Shown: positions 35,465 to 45,539, numbered from the stretch's first letter. The stretch: DNA of 64,000 bases from SZAS-18 sp038322235 (GCA_038322235.1 JBBQFQ010000025.1:5118-69117); one strand, 5' to 3'. Translations and numbers: made by a program. Notes: generated by a model not told the origin, from the letters alone.

Positions 35465-35902
35465 TCAGCCGGGCTGATTGCGCTCGTAAGGGATGATGTT
35501 GTCCCACTCCTCCGCCGATGAGCGGGCGACGAAAGCAACCACGGGCTCGGTCTGACTCAGATTGAAGACCTCATGCGGCACGCCGGGCTTAATGTAGATG
35601 AAATCGCCGGCTTCATTCTCCAGCACTTGCTTGAGTCCGGTTCCGAATTCGTGGCGCACTCTTCCCTCGACGATGTAGAGGATCAGCTCGAAGCCGACAT
35701 GGATGTGGGCCTTCGCGACGCCCCCCGGAGGAATCGTCGCGATATTGGCGGAGAGCTTGGTCGTGCCCACATTCTTGGCCGACATCCCCTGCTTGTAGTG
35801 AATCCCGTTCCAATCCCGCCGAGGGCCGCCGTCGCGAATGGTCAGGAGCCCGGCGTGATCTTCCACGGCGTGAAGTTGAATACTGTCTTTCGGGTCGTTC
35901 AT
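35465..35902 (-). CDS. Cupin-domain protein
   Basis: A 145-residue single-cupin protein. The start at 35902 is the ATG preceding MNDPKDSIQLHAVEDH; the frame upstream of it is residual peptidase sequence. Cupin motif 1 is PGGVAKAHIHVGFELILYIVEGRVRHEFG (His, His, Glu ligands) and motif 2 is GDFIYIKPGVPHEVFN. Such proteins bind a metal and act as dioxygenases, isomerases or sensors; the substrate is unknown. It is convergent with the nucleotidyltransferase gene. Confidence 0.85.
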   Translation of the reverse strand: MNDPKDSIQLHAVEDHAGLLTIRDGGPRRDWNGIHYKQGMSAKNVGTTKLSANIATIPPGGVAKAHIHVGFELILYIVEGRVRHEFGTGLKQVLENEAGDFIYIKPGVPHEVFNLSQTEPVVAFVARSSAEEWDNIIPYERNQPG

Positions 35903-35920
35903 AGGGTCGGAAGTTCGAGC

Positions 35921-36165
35921 ACCAGGCAAAGCAAGCCGAGAAGGCTGCTCCGCGAGATGTTGCTTGAAGAAGCGCACCATCTGCACGGTGGGGCCGATGC
36001 GGTTGGGAACCTTGGACCCGCCGTGGCTTTATCCGCAAACAAAATGTACTCCTCCGGCACGGATCGCTCCTTCAACGACTGCACAATCTCCTCCGCTTCG
36101 ATGACCGGCAGGTTGCTGTCGCTGGCGCCGTGCTGCACCAACGTGGTGCCTTGGTCGGGTCCCGC
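35921..36165 (-). pseudogene. Remnant of an S9 peptidase C-terminus with frameshift
   Basis: Read on the minus strand, one frame gives TTLVQHGASDSNLPVIEAEE and then RSVPEEYILFADK, and a shifted frame continues with SHGGSKVPNRIGPTVQMVRF and FKQHL. Together they match the end of prolyl-oligopeptidase-like proteins: the Asp loop, then the D-x-G-H-G turn with the catalytic His, then the final helix. The break is at about 36027, where losing one G from an expected GGC codon restores D-K-G-H-G-G-S. The rest of the gene is absent. It is a different sequence from the S9 peptidase at 32-34 kb. Confidence 0.7.
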
Positions 36166-36513
36166 TTGAGATGGGCGACGGCCGATCCCGCATTTCATTC
36201 TGCGTGGCCAGGTCACCCTATTCGGTCGGCGTTGGCCGTGGGCCGGGATACGCTCAAACGGTTATGGGATCTTGCGCAGAAACTTGGGCGGCGAGAAAAA
36301 CGCCGGCCACGCCGAGAGCCCCGGCCCGCCAAGGTCGGCTCGATCTTGATTTCATCGAGCGAACTTATGGGATGGAGAATCGCGCTCAAAAAATCTCTGG
36401 CAAAACCAAAAACGCCCGACCCTTTTCCGAAAACGGCGGAGTCCACCGAGCAAGCGATCAAGCGCCACACCGAAGTGAGCCGCCCTTCCGAAGTCTTCCC
36501 TTTGCGTTCCCTC

Positions 36514-37827
36514 ATGAAACGTCTCTTTCCCCTCCTGGGCGCTTTCGCGCTGTCGCCCTCCGCCATTTTTGCGCTCGATGAATTGAAATCTGCCGAGCCA
36601 TGGAGCACTGACTTTTCCAAATACGAAACGAAAATTCCGTGGATCGTCTCCGCGGAAGACGTCGTGGCGCTCACCGCGAAAACGCCGAGTCGCAACTGGG
36701 ATGAGGCCAAGGTCGGCGGTTACACGCTGCCCGACATATTCGCGCTCGCGGGGGGTGGACGGGTGACTTCGGCGGAGATTTGGGCGAAGCAGCGGCGGGA
36801 GGAGCTACTCGCGCTCTTTCGCAGCGAAGTTTACGGCGTGTCTCCGCCGAAGCCGGATGACCTGGCCTTTCGCGTGATCGAAACGGATCCACGGGCAATG
36901 GGGGGCAAGGCCACGCTGAAACGGGTCGCGATCGGGTTCAAACTTGGCGGCGAATTATTCGAGTTTCACCTCACCCTCTTCGTGCCAAACCAGCGCGCAG
37001 GGAAAGTGCCGGTTTTTCTGCTGCTCAACCATCGCTCCAGCGAAAACACCGACCCGACGCGTGAGAAGAAGAGGGAGTTCTGGCCGGCCGAGTATGCCAT
37101 CGCTCGGGGCTATGCGATCGCGGCGCTGAATGTGGCGGCGGAGGTGGACCCCGACAAACGCGACGCATCCGATGGCATCCGGCAGTTTTACAAAAAGCAT
37201 TCCCCGAAGCCGACCGAGCTGACTTGGGCCACGCTTAGCGCCTGGGCCTGGTCCGGTTCGCGCGCGGTGGACTATTTTGAAACCGATCCCAACATCAATG
37301 CGACGCAGGTCGCCGTGATCGGTCACTCCCGCACCGGTAAGACCGCGCTGTGGGCGGCAGCGCAGGACACGCGTTTTGCGCTGTGTTGTGCGAACGGCGC
37401 GGGCGAAGGCGGCTCGTCGCTCGCGCGTCGCAACTTCGGTGAAACGCTGGCGCAGGTGGGCTACGGTTTCCCGCACTGGTTCACGCCGAAATACCTGACC
37501 TATGCGGACAAGGCGGACACGTTGCCCATCGACACGCACGAACTCATCGCGCTCGTCGCCCCGCGCGGCTACCACGGCGGCGATGCCACGCAGGACTTGG
37601 GCGCCGATCCGCGCGGCTCCAGGCTGGCCTTGGTCGAGGCGTCGAAAGTTTGGGCGCTCTACGGAAAGGGCGCGCCGATGAAACCGGAGCTGCCGTTGGT
37701 CAACGCGCCTTTCGTCAACGGCCCCATCGCCTACCATCTCATCACCGGCGACCACGCCCTCATGCTTTACGATTGGAAGCTTTACCTCGACCACGCCGAT
37801 ACGCTCATCAAAAACTCCTCCAGGTGA
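36514..37827 (+). CDS. CE15-like glucuronoyl esterase / acetyl xylan esterase-type hydrolase, exported
   Basis: A 437-residue exported alpha/beta hydrolase. The start at 36514 gives a signal peptide (LFPLLGAFALSPSAIFA). The nucleophile is Ser272 in GHSRTGKTALWAAAQD, the bacterial form of the CE15 G-x-S-R-x-G-K motif. The C-terminal HxL region (ITGDHALMLYDW) supplies the His. Members hydrolyse the ester between glucuronoxylan and lignin or related uronic-acid esters. It is probably periplasmic. The upstream half of the open frame (from 36130) is not part of the protein. Confidence 0.86.
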   Translation: MKRLFPLLGAFALSPSAIFALDELKSAEPWSTDFSKYETKIPWIVSAEDVVALTAKTPSRNWDEAKVGGYTLPDIFALAGGGRVTSAEIWAKQRREELLALFRSEVYGVSPPKPDDLAFRVIETDPRAMGGKATLKRVAIGFKLGGELFEFHLTLFVPNQRAGKVPVFLLLNHRSSENTDPTREKKREFWPAEYAIARGYAIAALNVAAEVDPDKRDASDGIRQFYKKHSPKPTELTWATLSAWAWSGSRAVDYFETDPNINATQVAVIGHSRTGKTALWAAAQDTRFALCCANGAGEGGSSLARRNFGETLAQVGYGFPHWFTPKYLTYADKADTLPIDTHELIALVAPRGYHGGDATQDLGADPRGSRLALVEASKVWALYGKGAPMKPELPLVNAPFVNGPIAYHLITGDHALMLYDWKLYLDHADTLIKNSSR

Positions 37828-38315
37828 TACGGGAACCCTTCTTAAGCGCTTCACCCCGCTTCACCCCTATCTCCCCTCGCGAGGGGAAAAAACCCGTACT
37901 CCCCGCACGAGCTGGGTTCCGGTGAGGAATGCCATCAACACGGTCGGCGCGACCTCGGAGGACCTGACCGATCCCCGCCCGCCAGCGGGTAAAGCCTGGT
38001 GTCGCGTGGGTGCCACGCCGTGAGCGCGATCGTCGCAGCAACTCGGAGTAGCCTCCCCCATGAGGCGAGTCGACGGCGTTCGGCCGATTGCCGCCGGCGT
38101 TCCAAGATCCGCGCAGCCACCTGAGGCCAACATCCATCCTCAAGCTGAAAGCTCTACCCCACCGCGTTCAACGTCATCTCTTCTAGCACCAACGCTTTCC
38201 ACGCTTTTCTACCGTTTTTCTAGGTTTACTCCTCCTCCACGAACGTTCCGCGGAGATTTAAGAAGAACCCAATTTTCCCTTCCCATTGTCAGGGCGTTTG
38301 ATTAACAACGCGTTC
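37828..38315. other. 488-base gap before the Ser/Thr kinase gene
   Basis: No gene is supported. A perfect palindrome ccccTCGCGAgggg lies at about 37876-37889, followed by six A, so on the minus strand it would be preceded by T and is not a standard terminator for the esterase. The last ~150 bases before the kinase are noticeably more A/T-rich and probably hold its promoter. Confidence 0.45.
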
Positions 38316-41228
38316 ATGGGTCCTGTTGGGGAAGCAACGCCACCGGTGGCCGTTCGCGTTTGCGCACGGTGCGGGAATGATTTCGTCGGCACGTTCTGTC
38401 CCAAATGTGCGCTGGAAGTTGCCTTGGATTCCGATGTCGGCAGCGGTCTGCCCGAGTCATCCGTCGTCGCACCGCCGCGCGAGTTCTGGGATCATCCGCC
38501 CGAGCATTTGCAACATTTCCGGATCGAGAAGAAGCCCGACGGATCGCTCTTCGAGTTGGGCCGCGGCGGGATGGGCGTGACTTACAAGGCCGTCGACGAA
38601 CGCCTGCGCCTTGTCGTCGCGCTCAAGGTGATATCACCAGCGCGAATGCACGATGGTCCCGCGCAATCGCTCTTTCTTCGCGAAGCCCGGGCCGCGGCGC
38701 GCGTCCGGCACTCGAATGTCGCCAGCGTTCTTTACCTCAACGACGCGCCGGGCCAGTTCTTCTACGCGATGGAGTTCGTCGCCGGCGACTCAGTGGGCGA
38801 CTGGCTCAAGCGCCGCGAAAAGGTCGACCCGTTGCTCGCGATCGATCTCGGCATCCAAATCGCCCGCGGCCTCGGCGCGATCCACGCCGAGGGCATCATC
38901 CACCGCGACCTCAAGCCCACGAACATCATGCTCGTGTCGGTACCGCGCCCGACTCCCCGCCGCGGCGTGCCGATTCGACCGAGCGCCGAACCGCCCACCG
39001 AACAATGGTTGGCCAAGATCATCGATTTCGGCCTCGCGCGTCCCATCGTGCGTAGCGAGGAGGACAGCCAAAGCATCGGCTTCCGCGGCACCGTGCTCTA
39101 CGCCAGCCCCGAGCAGTGCGAGGAACACCCGGATCTCGACGGCCGCTCCGATCTGTACTCAGTCGGCTGCATCCTCTTCCAAATGCTCACCGGCGGCCCG
39201 CCGTTTACCGCGCGCTCGCATCGGGAGCTGATGAACCTCCACGTCACCCGCCCCGCGCCGATCGAGCGCTTGGGACACCTGCCCTGCTCGCTTGCCGCCA
39301 TCGTCGCGCGCTTGCTGTTGAAGAGCCCCGATGAACGCTTCACGGACGCGGAAGCGCTCGTGAAAGCGCTTGATCAGTCGCGCGGGAAAATCGCGCTCGG
39401 CAAAGACAACGCCCCCAAGGAGTTTAAAGATACAAAGTTTGGCCAAAATGGCTCGCGAAGGTTGATCGGCCGCATTTTGGTCGGGCTCTTGATCTTGCTG
39501 TGCGTTTACACTGCGGGAACACATTTTCTCCCTCGAAGCTTTTCGGACAGATCGAAAGCTGTTATTGATCACGTGCCTGACTCTCCGAGGGCAGGCGCGA
39601 GTCAACCATCTATCGCCGTGCTCTTATTCGCAGCCAAGGGAGGAGCAGGCGAAGGCCTCGCGCTCGGTATTCAGGATAGTCTCATCCGCACCCTCGGTGG
39701 CGTCCGCTCACTCCGAGTCATCGCACGATCGTCCCTAGCATCGGTTGCCAAGTCCGCAAACCGGGATCCCAAGAGCATTGCAGCGATTCTCGGCGTCGAT
39801 ACCGTGCTTGAAGGGCGATTGCAGTCGGATGAAAAAAGCGTCAGCGTATTCGTAGAATTAGTAAGACCGGTGACCGATGAAACCCTGTGGGCTGATTCCT
39901 TCGAAGCCGAAATCGGCGATCTGGGTAAGATCGACCGTCTAATTGCAGAACGAATTGCGAGCGGGCTACGGCTCAAACTCTCCTCCACTGAGAAAGCATC
40001 GCTAGAATCCGGTAGACGAATAAAGGCAGACGCAGCGGCGTTGTTTAGCAAGGCAAAGTTGTTGTTGAACGCTTCAGCGAACTCGCGCAAGGAAATGGAA
40101 GAGGCGCTCGCAATCCTGGAAGCAGCCGTTGTACACGATCCGGATTTCTGCGATGCGTATGCCCTCATGAGCCTCACGCATACGCTCATGTATCATTTTG
40201 GTCGGGACCGCACAGATCATCGACTAGGCTTGGCGTTTCGAGCCCTAACATCCGCTCGTAGGATCAAAAGCGACTCAGTCGAAACGCTGATTGCTGCGGG
40301 TAACTACTACTATCGCGGTCTTGCGAATTTTGATCTCGCGAGGGAGGCATTTACTCGCGTGCTAGCATCGGCGCCAAATAATGTTGAGGCGCTGAGTGAG
40401 CTCGGTTTGATGGATCGCCGGGCTGGTAATTGGGAATCTGCTATCAAAATGCTCTCTGAAGCGGGAAGACTCGACCCTCTTGAAGTAGGAATCCACTACA
40501 ACATTGCGAATACTCTCCTGATGATGCGACAGCACGCGGCTGCCCGCAAACACGTGGATGCGGCGATCCGAAGAATCGGACCTCATTGGCTACTTACATT
40601 CGTTCGAGGTGAACTGGAAATTTCGTGGCACGGCGACATTTCATTTGCAGTTGAAGAAATTATTTCCCGAGGTCCAGGGATCCCCACGCTAGAAGCGTAC
40701 ATTTATGATTCCGTCCGTGTTTGCCTCCTGCAGGGGCGCATTGAGGAAGCGCTCCGTGTGGTAGAAGCGAGTACGTTTTCAGTGGCTGATGGACAGCTTA
40801 TTTATTGTACGCGGGATATGTTGATTGCCGAGATTCTCACCCAGGCAGATCGCGAGAGGGAGGCGAAGGTTCACTGGGAGCGCGCACTTGCGGAGATCGA
40901 ACCACTCCTCATTTCGCGCGCGAATGACGCTCGAATCCGCCTGGCGCACGCGTTTGCGCTTGCGGGGACAGAAAGGCTCGATGAAGGATTCTTGGAAGCG
41001 TGCGCTGTCCGCAGACTTTTGCCAATCCGGGTCGATGCTTTTGACGGAGCACATTTTCTTGAAGGTGTCGCGATAGTTCAATCCCGGTGTGGTCGCATTG
41101 AAGCAGCGAAGGAGTCGGTAGCAGCGTTGCGAGAGACCCCATCGCGCGTCACAGAGGCCTTCATGAGGGTAACACCTGCATGGGCACCATTGCTAGCAGA
41201 GTTTTCGTCAACAACCCCTAAAAAATAA
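38316..41228 (+). CDS. Ser/Thr protein kinase with C-terminal TolB-like and TPR domains
   Basis: A 970-residue protein. A zinc ribbon (CARCGNDFVGTFCPKC) is at residues ~10-25. The eukaryote-type kinase domain (~65-365) has LGRGGMGVTYKAVDE, the Lys in VVALKVI, HRDLKPTNIML near 200 and IDFGLARP near 240. A transmembrane helix (ILVGLLILLCVYTAG) lies near 395. An extracytoplasmic part starts with a FlgO/TolB-like domain (SIAVLLFAAKG; GVDTVLEGRLQ) and continues as TPRs to the end. ATG 38316 is preferred to TTG 38286. The gene becomes clearly less GC-rich after about 39,450, where the membrane and C-terminal part begins. Confidence 0.88.
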   Translation: MGPVGEATPPVAVRVCARCGNDFVGTFCPKCALEVALDSDVGSGLPESSVVAPPREFWDHPPEHLQHFRIEKKPDGSLFELGRGGMGVTYKAVDERLRLVVALKVISPARMHDGPAQSLFLREARAAARVRHSNVASVLYLNDAPGQFFYAMEFVAGDSVGDWLKRREKVDPLLAIDLGIQIARGLGAIHAEGIIHRDLKPTNIMLVSVPRPTPRRGVPIRPSAEPPTEQWLAKIIDFGLARPIVRSEEDSQSIGFRGTVLYASPEQCEEHPDLDGRSDLYSVGCILFQMLTGGPPFTARSHRELMNLHVTRPAPIERLGHLPCSLAAIVARLLLKSPDERFTDAEALVKALDQSRGKIALGKDNAPKEFKDTKFGQNGSRRLIGRILVGLLILLCVYTAGTHFLPRSFSDRSKAVIDHVPDSPRAGASQPSIAVLLFAAKGGAGEGLALGIQDSLIRTLGGVRSLRVIARSSLASVAKSANRDPKSIAAILGVDTVLEGRLQSDEKSVSVFVELVRPVTDETLWADSFEAEIGDLGKIDRLIAERIASGLRLKLSSTEKASLESGRRIKADAAALFSKAKLLLNASANSRKEMEEALAILEAAVVHDPDFCDAYALMSLTHTLMYHFGRDRTDHRLGLAFRALTSARRIKSDSVETLIAAGNYYYRGLANFDLAREAFTRVLASAPNNVEALSELGLMDRRAGNWESAIKMLSEAGRLDPLEVGIHYNIANTLLMMRQHAAARKHVDAAIRRIGPHWLLTFVRGELEISWHGDISFAVEEIISRGPGIPTLEAYIYDSVRVCLLQGRIEEALRVVEASTFSVADGQLIYCTRDMLIAEILTQADREREAKVHWERALAEIEPLLISRANDARIRLAHAFALAGTERLDEGFLEACAVRRLLPIRVDAFDGAHFLEGVAIVQSRCGRIEAAKESVAALRETPSRVTEAFMRVTPAWAPLLAEFSSTTPKK

Positions 41229-41231
41229 TAA

Positions 41232-41897
41232 ATGAGCATTGAAGCAGCTGTTATGGACCTTGTAAAGGGTCCGTCATCTATTCGCCTTTCAATATTGAAA
41301 CAACTCGCCCCACCGGCTGTGATCGACACACCCATTAAGTTAGGCATTCTGGGGTGGTGGATCAAGGACCGAGAAATTACGATTGATATGACGAAGATTG
41401 GGGGGAAGCAGGTAAACAGACTTCTTTTCCGAGTCCATTTTGATCTCAATATTCCTGATAAATACAGAGCTGTATTTCTGGCAGGATTGTCTGACCCAGG
41501 GCAGATTTCATGCACTTTGATTGCGTTGCGTCTGTCAAACGATGCTCGGAAATCACCGCTGGCCCCCCACGCGCTTCTGAGCGAAATTGCGGAGTACCTG
41601 ACAACGTCAGCGCATCTTGGAAAATGGACAATTGGAGCAAAGTTCGTCGGGCAAGATGCTGACGGGATAATGCTTGATGAGCCGGAACTTTGGGCCGATG
41701 TGCGTCTCACAGTAGATATTGATCAAGTTGCTATAGACCTGTCGGAAAAGCCCGAAGATTTGCTTAGTGCTCTTTTTGAACCTGATGGACCCGCCTCGCA
41801 AGTATATCAAAGATTTCTTGGTTACATTAGGGGAGCTAGTAAAGAATATCCCATGCCACCTGAGGTTAGTGATGCTCTATTTCGAGGGACGAAGTGA
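41232..41897 (+). CDS. Hypothetical protein coupled to Ser/Thr kinase
   Basis: A 221-residue soluble protein three bases after the kinase gene, so almost certainly co-transcribed. It has no signal peptide or transmembrane segment. Visible features are an N-terminal helix (MSIEAAVMDLVKGPSSI), a beta-rich middle (KLGILGWWIKDREITIDMTK; RLLFRVHFDLNIPDKYRAVF) and a C-terminal helix. Its base composition is the lowest in GC of all genes here, matching the second half of the kinase. It could be a kinase substrate or partner. I recognise no family. Confidence 0.65.
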   Translation: MSIEAAVMDLVKGPSSIRLSILKQLAPPAVIDTPIKLGILGWWIKDREITIDMTKIGGKQVNRLLFRVHFDLNIPDKYRAVFLAGLSDPGQISCTLIALRLSNDARKSPLAPHALLSEIAEYLTTSAHLGKWTIGAKFVGQDADGIMLDEPELWADVRLTVDIDQVAIDLSEKPEDLLSALFEPDGPASQVYQRFLGYIRGASKEYPMPPEVSDALFRGTK

Positions 41898-42581
41898 CAG
41901 CAGGTGTTCTCGGTGCAGTGGAGACGGAAGTCGTTGTCGCTTCTGCCTTCCTGGAGGCGGCCCCAACTTGGAAAAGAGGGCGCAATCCCGCTGTATCGAC
42001 CGATCTGTGCGCAAAAGACCCCCGGCTCCACTCCGGCGCCCCGCGAGGCGCTTCACTACGCCTGTCTCCCCATCGCGTTTTCGCCCGCTGCACGCATCGC
42101 AACTGTGTGTTTTGGGCTCCTCGAGCCCGAGATAGTCGACGCGACAAGGGGGGCATCGGCCCTCGGCTGTGGCCCCCGCTCAACGCTCTACGGTCTGGCC
42201 TGCAGTTCCTTTCCCTTGTTTGTAGCAAGCGGAACGGGTATTCGACGACCAACCGATGAGTGCGGGTTGAAACCAAGTGGTCAAACCTCGGGACGTGCCA
42301 TGCTCATCCAAAGGCAGCGTGATCGCGATCCGCTGCGAGTGACGCGCAACCTGGAGAAACTCACGAGGCACGCACACGCGGGAGACAGGGAGCCATCGCC
42401 CGCGGTTGGGGCGAGCCGTTTTCCCCTTCTCCCGCGAGGCATTGGCTTACATCGCCTGGAGTCCGCGATTCGGTTGCGCCGAGCCGCCGGGACCGGAGCG
42501 TCAGGATGTTGTCGGCGAACTGTTTGCGCTGGAACCCGCTTCTTCTCGACTCCTTCCCTCCCCCGGCCGCTTGTTCCTTCC
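41898..42581. other. 684-base gap before the metzincin gene
   Basis: No gene is supported. A frame continuous with the protease extends back to 41904, but it contains no signal peptide or domain and the protease's own signal peptide begins at 42582. Composition returns to GC-rich within ~20 bases after the 221-residue gene. I see no repeats or clear terminator. Confidence 0.45.
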
Positions 42582-45539
42582 ATGAATGCCCACACTCTTC
42601 TTTCCCGCCGGTTTTCCCGCGTCGGTGCCATCGTGGGGCTGGTCCTGGACCTCGCCAGCGCCTCGACCGCCACCGCCGCGAACCCGCCCGCGACCTGGAC
42701 GACGGGACCCAAGAAAATTCTCGTCATTCCGGTGCGCTTCACGGATTTCGCCGGTCCAGTCGATGGACTCAGCCCGAGTGGCCGCCCGAGCGGCTGGGGC
42801 GATATGGTGAACGGCAATCTTCCGACTCAGATCAGCGCTTTTATGGCCTCGCAATCGTATGGGAAGTGCACGCTGCAATTCACCGTCCTGCCGGAGGTGG
42901 ACATCGGGGTCAGCTACACGATTTACAACGCGCCGCTGAACTCCGACAGCCCGAGCTCAAAATTCACCCGCTTTGGCGAGCCGGGTTCCTTCCTCGACGA
43001 TGCCCGAGCCCGCGCCCGTCAGTCCGGCATCGCCGCGGGGAACCCCGCGCTTTACGACAGCGACAACTACGACCTCGACATCGTCGGAACCGGCTTTATC
43101 CCGGGCCAGGGCGAATACGCCACCTCCGTCACTTACGGCAAAGGGATCTACGCCAATCTCTTCACGCCGCTCCCGCACGAGATCGGCCACAACCTCGGGC
43201 TCAGCCATGCGCAGGGCGTTTCCCGCGCGACGTATTACGCACCGCTCCCGCGGAACACCTACTTCGACGACAAGTACGGCAACATTTTCGACCTCATGGG
43301 CTACAAGGAAGTGCGTTACTCCCCGCTGCCGCCGGATCGCGATGTTGGCGTATACTGGAAATATGCGCTCGGCTGGCTCCCCGACGCGAACATCATCACC
43401 GCTGCCAGTTCCGGAACCTACCGCATCTTTCCCATCGACACCGGCTCGCTGGAGAACGGAAAGCAGTATGGCATGCGCTTCGTGCGCGATGCCGATCACA
43501 CCTACTGGTTCGAGTACCGGCAGGCGATCACCGGACAGGACACACGCTGGCTGGACAGCGGATTGCTCGTCTACTTCGGCGCCGAATCGTACCTCTCCTC
43601 CGCCGGGAACACGATCATGATCGACACGACCCCCGGCAGCCGCGGGCTCCGCACGGCCCCCTACACGACGATGCACGACGCCCCGCTCGCGCTGGGCAAG
43701 ACCTACTCCGACTCCGAGGCCGGACTGCACGTCACGCCGATCCGCAAAGGCGGCACCACCCCGGAGTCGCTCGACGTCGTGGTGAATATTGGCCCGTTTC
43801 CCGGGAACAGCGCCCCCACCCTCTCGGTCTCGCCCGCCACTGTGACGATCGGGGCCGGCGTCACGCAAGTCTTCACCGCCACCGCCTCGGATCCTGACGG
43901 CGACACGCTGGCCTACGCTTGGGAATTCGATGACCCCGACCAGCCGGCGGGAGTGGCGTTCGGCGGATTGAATCCCGACGCCCGCCTCGCCACGCAGGGC
44001 AGTCACGCCTGGACGCGCGCCGGCGTCTATCTCGCGCGCTGCGCCGTGACGGACATGAAAGGCCACCGAACGATCATCTCGTCCCAAGTCACCGTGACGG
44101 GCGGCGCCACCGCCATGCTCACGATCAGCGGAGTGGTGAAGGATGAGAACGGGAACCCACTCGCCGGTGCGGTCGTGAACAACTTCAGCCTGCTTGTCGC
44201 GCCGGTGGTCAACTACGACTCGACCAACTTCGTCGCCTCGGGCGAAACCGCCGCCGATGGGAAGTACCGCGTCCAACTCCCCGCGGCCAGCGGATCGCAG
44301 ACGTACAAGCTCTCGGTCATGCACCAGGGCTACACTTTCAAAGCGGATACTGGGACCGGCTCCATCACGGTGTCCGGGTCGAGCGTGTCCAACGTGAACT
44401 TCACGCGGCTGCGCGCCAATCGGACCATCACCGGATCGGTCGCCGTGGCCGGACGCGGATACGATCCATCCACCGACGGCCTACTCACGATTAGCTCAGG
44501 CGCCCAGAGCGTGCAGCTCACCCCGGCCAATCCGTTTTGGAACATGTCCATCGCGGATGGCACGCTCGTGAACCTGACCGCCACGCCCGATAATGGGACT
44601 TACGGCGTGACCAGCTTTTTCTTCAAGCCGCGTCTGATCGTCGCGGACGACAGCCTCTTTTATTTCGCCATCAGCATCCCCGGGAAAATGCCGCAGACCG
44701 GTTTCACCAGCGCGGGGGCGACGAGCAACGACAGCGTCGGCATGGTGAACATCCCCGTCCCGATGACCCTGCCCGCGGGCTCCGCCACCTGGCCAGCGCA
44801 GCAGGACTTCGACTATTGGATCGATCCGAGCGGGACCGCCGAGTACGGCGTCGATTTCAAAGCCTGCGGCGGACAGATCACCTACTACGGAAGCAAGATA
44901 CCGGTCCCCTACCAGATCCCGCTAAAGATCATCCCGACCGGCCAGCCGAAGAACAAAACGGTCGTGATCAAGATGCGCTACGGCAGCGTCGTCGCGAATC
45001 CCGGCCCGATCACAACGTTCACCTACACGATCAACAATCCCGATCCACAGGCCGCCTTCCACGCGTACATGGATGCGCGCTATCCGGGTGTGAGCGATCC
45101 AGCGATCGTCGGCCCGAACGCGGATCCGGACGGCGACGGCATCCCAAATCTGCTCGAGTTCGCGCTCAAGGGCGATCCGACCTCTGCGAAGAGCTCCGGC
45201 CTCACCACCAATCTCGTGCAGACGCTCAATGGCGTGTCGGGCAAGGTGTTCACCTCCATCTTTGCGTTCCGCCAGGGCGCGGTGTTCACCCCGCAGCCTG
45301 ACGGCACTCAGAAGAATCTGACCGCGGTCGATGGCCTGCACTGCACCGTGCAGGGCTCGATCAGCCTGACCGCCTTCAACCAAACCGTGTTCCATCAAGG
45401 CCCGTCCTTCACCGCGCCGCCGGCAACGAATTTGCCTGATCTCACCGGCACCGGCTGGGAGTATCACACGTTCTATCTCGATCCCGCGCTCGGTAGCCCG
45501 CACGGATTCCTACGCGCGATGGTCGACCAGAATCCTTGA
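42582..45539 (+). CDS. Secreted zinc metzincin protease with PKD and CNA-B/CarboxypepD-like domains
   Basis: A 985-residue exported protease; the start at 42582 is followed by a signal peptide (VGAIVGLVLDLASASTATAA). The catalytic motif HEIGHNLGLSH has zinc ligands His199, His203 and His209; the Met-turn is probably FDLMGYK. After the catalytic domain (~40-400) come a PKD-like domain (SASDPDGDTLAYAWEFDD-type, near 440), a carboxypeptidase-regulatory-like domain (ISGVVKDENGNPLAGAVV, near 515), a Calx-beta-like segment (PSGTAEYGVDF, near 750) and the tail DPDGDGIPNLLEFALKGDP near 850. It probably degrades extracellular protein or polymer-linked peptides. Confidence 0.9.
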   Translation: MNAHTLLSRRFSRVGAIVGLVLDLASASTATAANPPATWTTGPKKILVIPVRFTDFAGPVDGLSPSGRPSGWGDMVNGNLPTQISAFMASQSYGKCTLQFTVLPEVDIGVSYTIYNAPLNSDSPSSKFTRFGEPGSFLDDARARARQSGIAAGNPALYDSDNYDLDIVGTGFIPGQGEYATSVTYGKGIYANLFTPLPHEIGHNLGLSHAQGVSRATYYAPLPRNTYFDDKYGNIFDLMGYKEVRYSPLPPDRDVGVYWKYALGWLPDANIITAASSGTYRIFPIDTGSLENGKQYGMRFVRDADHTYWFEYRQAITGQDTRWLDSGLLVYFGAESYLSSAGNTIMIDTTPGSRGLRTAPYTTMHDAPLALGKTYSDSEAGLHVTPIRKGGTTPESLDVVVNIGPFPGNSAPTLSVSPATVTIGAGVTQVFTATASDPDGDTLAYAWEFDDPDQPAGVAFGGLNPDARLATQGSHAWTRAGVYLARCAVTDMKGHRTIISSQVTVTGGATAMLTISGVVKDENGNPLAGAVVNNFSLLVAPVVNYDSTNFVASGETAADGKYRVQLPAASGSQTYKLSVMHQGYTFKADTGTGSITVSGSSVSNVNFTRLRANRTITGSVAVAGRGYDPSTDGLLTISSGAQSVQLTPANPFWNMSIADGTLVNLTATPDNGTYGVTSFFFKPRLIVADDSLFYFAISIPGKMPQTGFTSAGATSNDSVGMVNIPVPMTLPAGSATWPAQQDFDYWIDPSGTAEYGVDFKACGGQITYYGSKIPVPYQIPLKIIPTGQPKNKTVVIKMRYGSVVANPGPITTFTYTINNPDPQAAFHAYMDARYPGVSDPAIVGPNADPDGDGIPNLLEFALKGDPTSAKSSGLTTNLVQTLNGVSGKVFTSIFAFRQGAVFTPQPDGTQKNLTAVDGLHCTVQGSISLTAFNQTVFHQGPSFTAPPATNLPDLTGTGWEYHTFYLDPALGSPHGFLRAMVDQNP

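Noticed and set aside
37876..37895. Palindrome ccccTCGCGAgggg with A-run as a terminator for the CE15-like gene
   Set aside because: The run after the stem is A, not T, in the direction of the esterase; on the other strand no gene ends here.
42380..42580. Alternative frame with protein-like text (FSREALAYIAWSPRFG) before the metzincin
   Set aside because: About 60 codons open in one frame, but no start with a ribosome-binding site and no family recognised; likely chance in GC-rich DNA.
41904..42581. 226-residue N-terminal extension of the metzincin protease
   Set aside because: The protein from 42582 begins with a signal peptide, and the extension has no recognisable domain.
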